Assembly (NCBI RefSeq): GCF_000744225.1
Contig: NZ_JQLN01000004.1
Location: 1,240,001-1,304,000, forward strand
Origin: Kitasatospora mediocidica KCTC 9733
Lineage (GTDB): Bacteria; Actinomycetota; Actinomycetes; Streptomycetales; Streptomycetaceae
DNA: 64,000 nucleotides
Direction of reading: 5' to 3'
Shown here: positions 1-8,330 of the stretch, piece after piece
Position numbering within the stretch: the stretch's first letter is position 1
Layout: each line of letters begins with the position of its first letter
Position numbers and translations under genes: made by a program
Notes under the pieces: generated by a model
The model's input: the letters and a program-made list of their open reading frames with translations, nothing else
Databases searched by the model: none
What the model was told of the DNA's origin: nothing

Positions 1-638
1 TGACCAGCGTGCAGAACTCCCCCGAGATCATCCGGTGGAACTCGCACAAGTCCTACCTGACCCGGGTGGCGGACGCGGGCTTCGCGACCATCCCCACCGA
101 GTGGGTCCGCAAGGGCGAGAGCGGCGACCTGGCGGAGATCCTGCGCCGCACCGGCTGGGAGGACGCGGTCGTCAAGCCCGCGATCTCCGCCTCCGCGCAC
201 GGCACCATCAAGGTCGACAAGGACAGCCTGGACGAGGGCCAGGCCCACCTGGACGGCCTGACCCACAACGGCGACGCGCTGATCCAGCCCTACCTGCACG
301 ACTTCACCACCACCGGCGAGACCTCGGTGATCTGGCTGGGCGGCACCCAGTCGCACAGCGTGCGGCGCCCCTCGGGCATGCACACCTCGCTCGAAGTCGC
401 CCACGTGGGAGCCCCCTTGGAGCCCTCCGCGGAGGAACTCGCACTGGCCGGCGCGGTCTACGACTGGATCACCCCCGCACCGCTCTACGCGCGGATCGAC
501 GTGCTCAACACGGTCGACTACGGACTGCTGGTCCTGGAGCTGGAGTTGGTGGAGCCGGCCCTGTACCTGCGGCACTCCGAGGCGATCGCGGACCGCTTCG
601 CGCTGAGCATCAAGAACCTGCTGGACGCCGCGAACTGA
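1..638 (+). CDS. ATP-grasp ligase, 5'-truncated
   Basis: The reading frame is open to the left edge, so the N-terminus lies outside the window; a GTG at 9 is probably internal. About 210 residues are visible. The start matches a family with an N-x-HKSYL motif, followed by the ATP-binding segment VVKPAISASAHGTIKV. Near the C-terminus a metal-binding-like stretch LELELVEPALYLRH follows ARIDV. This is the pattern of RimK/DcsG-like ATP-grasp proteins, which activate a carboxylate as acyl-phosphate and join it to an amine or other nucleophile. The substrate cannot be told. A hydroxyacid dehydrogenase follows 84 bases downstream on the same strand, so the two may be co-transcribed. Confidence 0.8.
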   Translation, partial: TSVQNSPEIIRWNSHKSYLTRVADAGFATIPTEWVRKGESGDLAEILRRTGWEDAVVKPAISASAHGTIKVDKDSLDEGQAHLDGLTHNGDALIQPYLHDFTTTGETSVIWLGGTQSHSVRRPSGMHTSLEVAHVGAPLEPSAEELALAGAVYDWITPAPLYARIDVLNTVDYGLLVLELELVEPALYLRHSEAIADRFALSIKNLLDAAN

Positions 639-722
639 CGCACCATCCGGTGCGGGCGCGCCGCCACGCGCCCGCACCGGAACAGACCCGCACTGCAACT
701 CCCTCCGCTGGAAGGACCGTTC

Positions 723-1664
723 GTGCCAAAGCCCATCGTTCTCGTCGCAGACCCGCTCCCCGCCCACGTGCTCGCCGAGCTCGAACCGGACTTCGACCTG
801 CGCCACTGCGAGGGCGCCGACCGGGTGGCGCTGCTGGCCGCGGTGCCCGCCGCCACCGCCCTGCTGATCCGCAGCGCGACCAAGGTCGACCAGGAGGTCC
901 TGGACGCCGCGCCGCTGCTGCGCATCGTCGCCCGCGCGGGAGTCGGGCTGGACAACGTCGACGTGAGTGCCGCCACCAGAGCCGGGGTGAAGGTCGCCAA
1001 CGCGCCGCAGTCCAACGTGGTGAGCGTGGCGGAGCTGACCGTCGGCCTGATGATCTCGATGGCCCGCACCATCCCCGCCGCCTCGGCCTCCGTGCACGCC
1101 GGGCAGTGGAGGCGCGCGGCGTTCCAGGGCGTCGAGCTGGCCGGCAAGACGGCCGGCATCCTCGGCTTCGGCAAGGTCGGCCGCCTGGTGGCGACCAGGC
1201 TCCGGGCGCTCGACATGCGGATCGTCGCGCACGACCCGTTCGTCCCGGCCGACGCGATGGAGCCGGCCGGCGTGCGGTCGGTGACGCTCGACGAGCTGGT
1301 GCGGGAGAGCGACTTCCTGACCATCCACCTGCCGCTCACGCCGCAGACCCGGGGGATCATCGGCGAGGCCGAACTTGCGCTGGCGAAGCCGTCGTTGCGC
1401 CTGCTGAACACCGCGCGCGGCGGCATCGTCGACGAGTTCGCGCTGGCTCAGGCGCTCAAGGAGAACCGCCTGGCCGGCGCCGCGCTCGACGTCTTCGAGG
1501 TCGAACCCCCGGAGTCCTCCCCGCTGCTCGGCATCGGCTCGGTGATCGCCACCCCGCACATCGGCGCCGGCACCCCCGAAGCCCAGGAGCGCGCGGGCCG
1601 GGAGGCCGTCCGCGCCGTCCGGTTCGCGCTGACCGGACAGGACATCCCGGGCGCGGTCAACTGA
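723..1664 (+). CDS. D-isomer-specific 2-hydroxyacid dehydrogenase
   Basis: A cytosolic NAD(P)-dependent enzyme of 313 residues, starting at a GTG after the purine-rich stretch ggaaggacc. The Rossmann motif GILGFGKVGRLVA lies near residue 145. The catalytic Arg lies in LLNTARGGIVDE, the Glu in ALDVFEVEPP and the His in ATPHIGAGT. The protein resembles the catalytic part of 3-phosphoglycerate dehydrogenase but has no ACT or intervening regulatory domain, so the substrate is open (a 2-oxo/2-hydroxy acid). It follows the ATP-grasp gene and precedes a glutathione peroxidase gene. Confidence 0.88.
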   Translation: MPKPIVLVADPLPAHVLAELEPDFDLRHCEGADRVALLAAVPAATALLIRSATKVDQEVLDAAPLLRIVARAGVGLDNVDVSAATRAGVKVANAPQSNVVSVAELTVGLMISMARTIPAASASVHAGQWRRAAFQGVELAGKTAGILGFGKVGRLVATRLRALDMRIVAHDPFVPADAMEPAGVRSVTLDELVRESDFLTIHLPLTPQTRGIIGEAELALAKPSLRLLNTARGGIVDEFALAQALKENRLAGAALDVFEVEPPESSPLLGIGSVIATPHIGAGTPEAQERAGREAVRAVRFALTGQDIPGAVN

Positions 1665-1744
1665 CGGCCGGGCACCCCGGCTCTACGGGTGCCGTGCGGC
1701 TACCGTGGCAGGTGCAACCCAGACCGTTCGAAGGGAACCGCATC

Positions 1745-2233
<489 letters not shown>

Positions 2234-2244
2234 CGGCCATCGGT

Positions 2245-2269
2245 GGCGGGTCGACCTGATCGACCCGCC
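2245..2269 (+). terminator. Hairpin after glutathione peroxidase copy 1
   Basis: Perfect 10-bp inverted repeat GGCGGGTCGA / TCGACCCGCC with a 5-base loop, 11 bases after the stop codon. No T-run follows, as is usual for streptomycete terminators. It separates the gene from the convergent methyltransferase. Confidence 0.6.
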
Positions 2270-2337
2270 CACCGTCCGCGTCAGTAGCGGACCGGGAGTG
2301 CGAGCAGCCCGTCGGGGACGTGCGGCAATCGAGCCCG

Positions 2338-3432
2338 TCAGAGTGAGCCGATCTCGTGGTCCGGGTCGTCCAACCAGGCCCGGTGTTCGCCGGCCAGGGT
2401 CACGGTCAGGCCGAGCCGGGACAGGTCCGGGCGGTCGTGGCGCTGCCACCACTGGTAGGCGACTGTCACCTCGTCCCAGACGTTCCTGGGGCCGGACTGC
2501 GAGACGGCATGCCCGGCCTGCCAGTCGGCAAGACGGCAGTGGGCGTATGACCGCCCGTCCCAGATCTCGAAGCGGCCCGTGCCGAAGCGGTCGTAGGAGG
2601 CCCAGACGCTTTGCCTGAACAGGTCGGGCATCCGCAGGCCGATCGCGAACGCGGCGTCGGTGTTGTCAGCAACGCCGGTGGGGTCGATCTCCGAACGGCT
2701 GTACCGGACGTCCTCGATGTCGAACTCGCCGCTGTCGGGTCGCTGGTCGCGGACCCACATGAACGCCACGTCCGCCACGAAGGGACCACTCGCCGACTTG
2801 CCGTCCTCGGCGACCGTGAGCCGCGCCAACGCCCCGTTGCAGAAGGCCGTGCCGTACGGGGCCAGGATCACCCCGCCGGGCTCGGTCTGCTCGATCAGGG
2901 CTGCTGGCAGACGCTGAACAGCGGCCGTCAGCTGCACTCGCTGGAAGGGCGCCCTATCTGGGTAGCCGAGCATGCCGTCACCGGCCACCACCCGGGGCCG
3001 CAGGCCGAGCGCGTCAAGCCGGGCTCGGGCCTCAGTGGCGAGCTTGGGGTCCACCTCGATGCTGACGACGTTGTCCGGGCCGAGCCGGTGGGACAGCAGG
3101 GCCGCCGTCCATCCCGTCCCGGTGCCCACCTCCAGGACGCGCATGCCGTCGGCCACGTCCAGGTGGCGGAGCATCGTCGCGACCACCGTGGGCATAGAGC
3201 TGGACGAGGACGGGGTCTCGGTCCCCTCGTACAGCTGCGTGGCCAATGGCAGGTCCGAGGCGGCCAGTTCCGACCACCGAGCCGGGTTGGACTCGAAGTC
3301 GATCCAGTCGCCCCCGTGGTAGATCTGCGCCGGGGTGAAGCGGTCCCGCGGGAAGGCTCGGAACGTCGCCTCCCAGTCGGCCGACAGCGCCCCGGACTCC
3401 CGGAGCCTGTCGGTGAGTTCGTCCCAGGTCAT
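2338..3432 (-). CDS. PCMT-family O-methyltransferase with C-terminal extension (RiPP-type)
   Basis: A 364-residue SAM methyltransferase of the protein-L-isoaspartate O-methyltransferase family. The SAM-binding motif VLEVGTGTGWTAALL is at residues 99-113, preceded by a Ser-rich motif (residues 75-81, SSSSSMP) where housekeeping enzymes have TISQP. Housekeeping PCMTs are about 210-230 residues; here some 140 extra residues follow the catalytic domain. Such extensions are known from RiPP-associated PCMTs (OlvSA, ThfM, NmaM), which methylate a precursor Asp so that it closes to aspartimide. The ATG at 3432 is chosen because GGAGG overlaps the stop of the 49-residue peptide gene 7 bases upstream, implying translational coupling. 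The precursor role of that peptide is inferred. Confidence 0.85.
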   Translation of the reverse strand: MTWDELTDRLRESGALSADWEATFRAFPRDRFTPAQIYHGGDWIDFESNPARWSELAASDLPLATQLYEGTETPSSSSSMPTVVATMLRHLDVADGMRVLEVGTGTGWTAALLSHRLGPDNVVSIEVDPKLATEARARLDALGLRPRVVAGDGMLGYPDRAPFQRVQLTAAVQRLPAALIEQTEPGGVILAPYGTAFCNGALARLTVAEDGKSASGPFVADVAFMWVRDQRPDSGEFDIEDVRYSRSEIDPTGVADNTDAAFAIGLRMPDLFRQSVWASYDRFGTGRFEIWDGRSYAHCRLADWQAGHAVSQSGPRNVWDEVTVAYQWWQRHDRPDLSRLGLTVTLAGEHRAWLDDPDHEIGSL

Positions 3433-3439
3433 TGGTTCC

Positions 3440-3589
3440 CTACCTCCCGGGCTTGGGCAGGTTGGTGGGCGGGGCGTCCCGGTGTCCGTCGTGCGGGGTG
3501 GTGTCGGGCGACCCCGAGTGGCCGCCGCCCGAGCCGCCGCCCGCCTTGCCGGGCCCGTCGCTGCCGCCGCCTCCGCCGTGCTTTCCCAT
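3440..3589 (-). CDS. 49-residue Gly-rich peptide, candidate imiditide precursor
   Basis: A short gene starting at ATG 3589 with a near-perfect ribosome site AAGGAGG 8 bases upstream, ending TAG at 3440. The product has 17 glycines in 49 residues, a poly-Gly/Ser N-terminal half and a Pro-rich tail ending NLPKPGR. It has no Cys and no signal peptide. Two Asp-Gly steps (D11-G12 and D34-G35) are present; Asp-Gly is the sequence at which PCMT-type enzymes drive aspartimide formation in known RiPPs. The stop overlaps the ribosome site of the PCMT gene, so the two are almost certainly co-expressed. It could instead be a small structural or immunity protein; no homologue is recognised. Confidence 0.72.
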   Translation of the reverse strand: MGKHGGGGGSDGPGKAGGGSGGGHSGSPDTTPHDGHRDAPPTNLPKPGR

Positions 3590-3656
3590 CGAGGTGCCTC
3601 CTTGTTGCTGCCGGGCGCTGGAGCGCTCATCCGGGTGTCGTCTGGAGTCAAGCGCA

Positions 3657-3693
3657 CGAGAATCGCCGACGAGTGCGTGATTCTCGAATATTC
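3657..3693 (-). promoter_or_regulatory. Operator-like motif upstream of the peptide/PCMT operon
   Basis: Positions 3679-3693 read GATTCTCGAATATTC on the plus strand and contain the palindrome GAATATTC. Exactly the same 15 bases occur at 5382-5396 upstream of the DUF6879/XRE operon. Here an inverted half-site CGAGAATC (3657-3664) pairs with GATTCTCG (3679-3686) across 14 bases. The site lies 90 bases upstream of the peptide start and 32 bases upstream (transcription direction) of the downstream end of the XRE gene. It is a likely binding site for the neighbouring XRE regulator or a shared promoter element. Confidence 0.55.
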
Positions 3694-3724
3694 CAGAGCC
3701 GGCAGCTGAGGTTCGTGGGGATTC

Positions 3725-4567
3725 TCAGATAGCTCCGAGGGCCCTGCGGCACCGCGTGATGACCCGGTGGGCATCTGGGCCGTAGACGGCTGCGCTGGCT
3801 AGCGTCTCCCAAGCGCGCAGGTACAGCGCCACGTTGTCCGCCTGGTCCAGCCACAGCTCGGCGTGCCAATCCTCAACGATGACAAGCCGTTCGTCATAGA
3901 TCCAAAACCCGTTGGCAGGAGGCAACTTGAGCAAACCGTCGAACGGAACGATGCCCAGCGACACGGTATCCAGCCCGATCACGCCGCTGAGCCGGTCAAG
4001 CTGCGCAGCCATCACCGGCGGTGGGCAGACCAGAGCGCGCAGCGCGGCTTCCCACATGATGATGTGGTACCGCTTGCCCGGCTGATACAGGCTTTCCTGC
4101 CGCCGGACACGGGCCCGCACGGCATCCTCGACATCGCGCGGCGACTGGTGGAGATCGACGTACGCGCTGAACACATGCCGGGCGTAGTCGGCTGTTTGGA
4201 GCATGCCGACGATCATGGAGCCTTCCCAGGCACGCATGACGGTAGAACGCTCGTACTCGGCTGTCAGCGTGTCCTGCACTGGTCTGTGCCCAGCGGCAAG
4301 CTGCCGTCGCCATGAACGAGAGTGCGACTCGAACACCCTTAGCCTGGCAGCCAATTCAGGCGCTGTATGAGGCTGCCCAACGCCCTCCGCCCATGCCTCA
4401 AGGTCGTCATGGGTAGCCGTCTGCCTACCAGTCTCCAGTTTGCTGACCTTGGACTGCGTCCAGCCCAGATGGCCGGCCAGTTGCCGACCCGTGAGACCGC
4501 CCTCGGTGCGCAGCTCACGAAGCCGCAGACCGAGGGCGATTCGGGCCTGTTGGAAGTCGGTGCTCAC
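3725..4567 (-). CDS. XRE-family regulator with DUF5753 domain
   Basis: A 280-residue DNA-binding protein. The N-terminal helix-turn-helix is at about residues 10-65 (RLRELRTEGGLTGRQLAGHL followed by GWTQSKVSKLETGR), and the DUF5753 domain fills the rest. The start is a GTG at 4567 that overlaps the TGA of the upstream DUF6879 gene by four bases, so the two are coupled. In streptomycetes such regulators usually pair with small DUF397 or DUF6879 partners, several of which act as antagonists in development or antibiotic control. The repeated 15-bp motif around it is a candidate target. Confidence 0.88.
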   Translation of the reverse strand: MSTDFQQARIALGLRLRELRTEGGLTGRQLAGHLGWTQSKVSKLETGRQTATHDDLEAWAEGVGQPHTAPELAARLRVFESHSRSWRRQLAAGHRPVQDTLTAEYERSTVMRAWEGSMIVGMLQTADYARHVFSAYVDLHQSPRDVEDAVRARVRRQESLYQPGKRYHIIMWEAALRALVCPPPVMAAQLDRLSGVIGLDTVSLGIVPFDGLLKLPPANGFWIYDERLVIVEDWHAELWLDQADNVALYLRAWETLASAAVYGPDAHRVITRCRRALGAI

Positions 4568-5316
4568 ATGCGGGACGGTACCTCAGCGCTGAACGCCTGG
4601 TGCGGCGTGGCGAAGTGCCAAGCAGCGTCCCGTACCTGGCAGGCACGAGCCACCTGCACCGGGTCGGTGATCAGTTCCACACCGGTCAGTTCGTCGTCAG
4701 GGTCAAAGTGCAGTAGCGCGATCACGCGCGAGTCGAACAGCCAGGCGTCCTCGTTCGGAACGCTCAGACGGTCGGCTTCAGCGCGCCAGAGGTACCGAAT
4801 ATCCTCGCCGACAGTACTGTTGCGCTCGGCGTTGTCGAGCAGATACCGCTGCCCCAGGGTGGGCGGGTTGTCCATGATCCTCACCCGCTCGAACCGCTTG
4901 CCCATGGCCACTTGTTCGCGGCGCGAACGGCACCAGGGGTCTTCCAAGTCCCATCCGGCTGCCTGCCCAGCGGCGAACCGGCGGTAGGTCTCCGTCCGCT
5001 CGTCGGAGCGGTACCGGTGACGGGTCTCCAGCCGGAAGGCCGTGTGCTGGAAGCTCTCAAACATGCCGTCGAACTCGTCGAAGCTGATCAGGACCGGCTC
5101 CCGGTCCACGTCGCGCGGCGAGAAGTCGGCGAGCAGCACGCGCGGCACGATCACGAACCCTTCGCCGGGCTTGATGTCGCGGAGCCGGGCCACTTCGTCA
5201 GGGTCGGTCACCGCCTCGCCCTGCACCAGCACTTCCCCGGTCTCTACATCTTCGTAGAGCGTTGGGCATCCGTTGTTCCCTGAGTTGCTTCCGATATACC
5301 GCAGTCGTCGGGTCAC
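4564..5316 (-). CDS. DUF6879-family protein with extra N-terminal domain
   Basis: A 250-residue cytosolic protein. Residues about 1-70 form a small domain (LRYIGSNSGNNGCPTLYED, then VETGEVLVQGEAVTDP) often found as a separate small protein in actinomycetes. Residues about 75-240 match DUF6879 (FDEFDGMFESFQHTAFRLETR, WDLEDPWCRSRRE, YLWRAEADRLSVPNEDAWLFDS). The biochemical role is unknown; genes of this family sit beside XRE-DUF5753 regulators. The GTG start at 5316 has GGGGAG upstream. The gene is first in an operon with the XRE gene. A shared 15-bp motif lies 66 bases upstream. Confidence 0.75.
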   Translation of the reverse strand: MTRRLRYIGSNSGNNGCPTLYEDVETGEVLVQGEAVTDPDEVARLRDIKPGEGFVIVPRVLLADFSPRDVDREPVLISFDEFDGMFESFQHTAFRLETRHRYRSDERTETYRRFAAGQAAGWDLEDPWCRSRREQVAMGKRFERVRIMDNPPTLGQRYLLDNAERNSTVGEDIRYLWRAEADRLSVPNEDAWLFDSRVIALLHFDPDDELTGVELITDPVQVARACQVRDAAWHFATPHQAFSAEVPSRM

Positions 5317-5381
5317 AGCTGCTCCCCTCGCGTCGGACAGGCTGAATCAGGATGCCCTGGAGTCGCCCCAAAGCGACGGCC

Positions 5382-5396
5382 GATTCTCGAATATTC
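5382..5396 (-). promoter_or_regulatory. Second copy of the 15-bp operator-like motif
   Basis: GATTCTCGAATATTC on the plus strand, identical to 3679-3693. It lies 66 bases upstream of the DUF6879 start. The octamer GACTCCAG also occurs between motif and gene in both promoters (minus-strand reading), supporting a shared promoter architecture. Confidence 0.5.
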
Positions 5397-5517
5397 TCCT
5401 GAGACAGCCGAAGCCCTGTTCCCGACGCGCCCGGGGCACGGCGGCGGGTGCGGTGACGGGGTGCGGGGCGAGTTACCGTGGCGGGCGGAAGCCGGACCCT
5501 TGGAATGGAAGCGCATC

Positions 5518-6006
<489 letters not shown>

Positions 6007-6022
6007 CACCCCCCCGACGGCC

Positions 6023-6049
6023 CGGTGGGCGGGTCGCCCCCGCCCACCG
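6023..6049 (+). terminator. Hairpin after glutathione peroxidase copy 2
   Basis: 11-bp inverted repeat CGGTGGGCGGG / CCCGCCCACCG with a 5-base loop, 17 bases after the stop codon. Confidence 0.55.
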
Positions 6050-6131
6050 GCGCCGCACCGACCGCGCCCCGGACCGCTTCTGCGAACTCCTACGGCACTG
6101 AACCGCGCCGTCCGCGACGACCTGCGCGAGC

Positions 6132-6599
6132 CTACGGAAAGGCGCCGGACAGGCCGGTCCCCGGGTCGGGCCGGTCCAGGGCCGAGCGGACCAGCGAGGC
6201 GACCTCGGCGGCCCGCGCCTCGTCCGGGTAGAAGGTGCGCGGCCAGAAGAAGCCGCGCAGGCCGTCCCGGCGGTTGCGCGGAACCACGTGCACGTGCAGG
6301 TGCGGCACCGACTGGCTGACCCGGTTGTTGGCCGCGACGAAGCTGCCGGCCGCGTCCATGCCGTGCTCGACCGCGGCCGTGACGCGCTGCACCCGCGAGA
6401 AGAACGGCCCGACGTCGGCGGGCGGCAGGTCGGTGACGGTCTCCAGGTGCCGGCGCGGCACGACCAGGACGTGCCCGGGGAAGAGCGGCCGGCGGTCCAG
6501 GAAGGCCACCGCCACCTCGTCGTCCAGCACCCGGTGCGACGGTTCGGTGCCGGCCACGATCGCGCAGAAGACACAGCTCACCCGGCCATTGAAACCCAT
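6132..6599 (-). CDS. HIT-family nucleotide hydrolase/transferase
   Basis: A 155-residue histidine-triad protein. The signature HLHVHVV is present in SVPHLHVHVVPRNRRDGL; the central His forms the nucleotidyl intermediate. The N-terminal CVFCAIVAGTEPSHRVLDD is typical of HINT/FHIT-like proteins, which cleave AMP-linked or dinucleoside polyphosphate substrates. The substrate here is unknown. The gene stands alone and converges with glutathione peroxidase copy 2. Confidence 0.88.
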   Translation of the reverse strand: MGFNGRVSCVFCAIVAGTEPSHRVLDDEVAVAFLDRRPLFPGHVLVVPRRHLETVTDLPPADVGPFFSRVQRVTAAVEHGMDAAGSFVAANNRVSQSVPHLHVHVVPRNRRDGLRGFFWPRTFYPDEARAAEVASLVRSALDRPDPGTGLSGAFP

Positions 6600-6673
6600 C
6601 GGGCGCCGCGGGCGCAGCAGCCGCTCTGGCCGGAGGGGCAGGGTAGCGCGCTCCGGCGGATTATCTCCCGGCC

Positions 6674-6700
6674 TTCAGCTGACTCTCAGGCATCTCTCAT
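6674..6700 (+). promoter_or_regulatory. Three 11-bp-spaced direct repeats upstream of the sensor kinase gene
   Basis: TTCAG (6674), CTCAG (6685) and CTCAT (6696) repeat with an exact 11-bp period, the spacing expected for tandem OmpR-type winged-helix binding. The repeats lie 74-100 bases upstream of the kinase start. Confidence 0.35.
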
Positions 6701-6773
6701 CGGCGACGTGGACGTTGGCACACAGTCGACCGGCGCGGCCACTACGGCAGCTGCCTGACCTGGGGGGATACGG

Positions 6774-8330
6774 ATGATCGAGGGGGCCGGCACGGACGGT
6801 CACGGCGCGGACGAGGGCGCGGCCGGACCGGGCGACGAGCCGGCGCGGGGCGGCGGCGGCCGGTACGCCGGGATGTCGCTGCGCCGGCGGCTGGCCGTGT
6901 TGACGGCGGTCGCGGTGTCGCTCGCGGTGCTGCTCTGCGCGACGGCCAGCTGGTTCTTCGCCCGCGACCAGATGATCAGTCAGGTCGACCAGACGCTGAA
7001 GCAGTCGGTCGGGCCGATCAGCGACGACACGCTGCGCCATCTCGCCGCCCTGTGCACCGACGCGACCCCGTACGACACCGGCCTCGCCGTCCCCACCGTC
7101 GTCTTCGCCACCGGCCGGGCCTGCCCGCCGGACGACAGCAGGGCGGTCCTGGTGACGCCCGGCGACATCCGGATCGCGGCCGGCCACACCTCGGGCCCGG
7201 GGGTGCGGAGCGCGTTCCGGTCGGGCCGGACCAGGGCCGGCACCAGCGTGCGGGTGTACGTGGTGAGCGTTCCGGTGCACTCGGGACGCGGTGCGCAGCG
7301 GCCGATGGCGCTACTGGTCTCGCAGCCGCTCGACCCGGTGCAGGACGCGCTGGAGCGGCTCGCGCTGCTGCTGGCGGGGCTGGCCGTGCTGGTCATCGCC
7401 GGTTCCAGCGTGGGCGCCGGCTGGGTCGCGCACGGCGCGCTGCGCCCGGTGGCCCGGCTCACCGAGGCGGTCGAGGAGATCGCCCGGACCCAGAAGCCCG
7501 GGACCACGGTCGCCGTCGTCGGGACGGACGCGATCGCGCGGCTGGGCCGCTCGTTCAACGCCATGAGCACCGCGCTCGCCAGCTCCCGGGAGCGGCAGTC
7601 GCAGCTGATCGCCGACGCCGGGCACGAGTTGCGGACGCCGCTGACCTCGCTGCGCACCAGCGTGGATCTGCTGGTGCGCAGCGAGGAGACCGGCCGCCCG
7701 CTGCCCGAGCAGATCCGCGGCAAGCTGCTGCGGACCATGAAGGCGCAGATGGTGGAGCTGTCCACGCTGATCGGTGACCTGCTGGAGCTCTCCCGCCCGG
7801 CCCGGGCCGAGGGGGCCGGGGCCCCGCAGGTGACGGCGCTGCACGACATTGTCTCGCGCGCGCTGGACCGCGCCCGACTGCGCGGGCCGGGGCTGGAGTT
7901 CACCGTGGAGCTGGCGCCCTGGTTCGCCCGGGTGGACGTGCACGCGATGGAGCGGGCGGTGATCAACCTGCTGGACAACGCGGTGAAGTTCAGCCCGCCG
8001 GGCAGCCGTGTCGAGGTCCGGCTGAGCTCCGGGACGCTCACTGTGCGCGACCACGGCCCGGGCATCCCCGCCGAGGAGCTGCCGCACGTGTTCGAGCGGT
8101 TCTGGCGCTCCCCGGCGGCGCGGCAGCTGCCGGGGTCGGGGCTCGGGCTGGCGATCGTGGCGCAGACGGTCCGCGACGCGGGCGGCCGGGTGTCGCTGGC
8201 CGCCGCCGAGCCGGGGCCGGGCAGCACGGCGACGCTGAGCCTGCCGGGCACCCCGGCTCCGCCGACCCCGCCACCGCTGTCACCCCCCGCTGTCGTCGAC
8301 GGGCAGCAGCAGCCGGGTGCCGGGGGGTAG
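6774..8330 (+). CDS. Membrane sensor histidine kinase
   Basis: A 518-residue two-component kinase. One transmembrane segment is near residues 38-62 and a second near 190-220; between them lies an extracytoplasmic sensor domain of about 130 residues. A HAMP linker follows, then the phosphoacceptor motif ADAGHELRTPLTSLRT, the N-box NLLDNAVKF and the G-boxes DHGPGIP and GSGLGLAIV. The layout is MprB/BaeS-like. No response regulator is adjacent, so the partner is elsewhere. The last 51 bases overlap the 3' end of the convergent LysR gene. Confidence 0.9.
   Translation: MIEGAGTDGHGADEGAAGPGDEPARGGGGRYAGMSLRRRLAVLTAVAVSLAVLLCATASWFFARDQMISQVDQTLKQSVGPISDDTLRHLAALCTDATPYDTGLAVPTVVFATGRACPPDDSRAVLVTPGDIRIAAGHTSGPGVRSAFRSGRTRAGTSVRVYVVSVPVHSGRGAQRPMALLVSQPLDPVQDALERLALLLAGLAVLVIAGSSVGAGWVAHGALRPVARLTEAVEEIARTQKPGTTVAVVGTDAIARLGRSFNAMSTALASSRERQSQLIADAGHELRTPLTSLRTSVDLLVRSEETGRPLPEQIRGKLLRTMKAQMVELSTLIGDLLELSRPARAEGAGAPQVTALHDIVSRALDRARLRGPGLEFTVELAPWFARVDVHAMERAVINLLDNAVKFSPPGSRVEVRLSSGTLTVRDHGPGIPAEELPHVFERFWRSPAARQLPGSGLGLAIVAQTVRDAGGRVSLAAAEPGPGSTATLSLPGTPAPPTPPPLSPPAVVDGQQQPGAGG

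Noticed and set aside
723-1664. Naming the dehydrogenase serA
   Set aside because: It lacks the ACT and intervening domains of streptomycete 3-phosphoglycerate dehydrogenase, so the substrate is uncertain.
3440-3589. FxLD- or lanthipeptide-type precursor interpretation of the Gly-rich peptide
   Set aside because: No Cys, no FxLD motif and no LanB/LanC/LanM-type enzyme nearby; the imiditide reading fits better.
2611-3732. Plus-strand open frames opposite the PCMT and peptide genes
   Set aside because: No domain, poor ribosome sites; the minus strand has motifs, coupling and strong ribosome sites.
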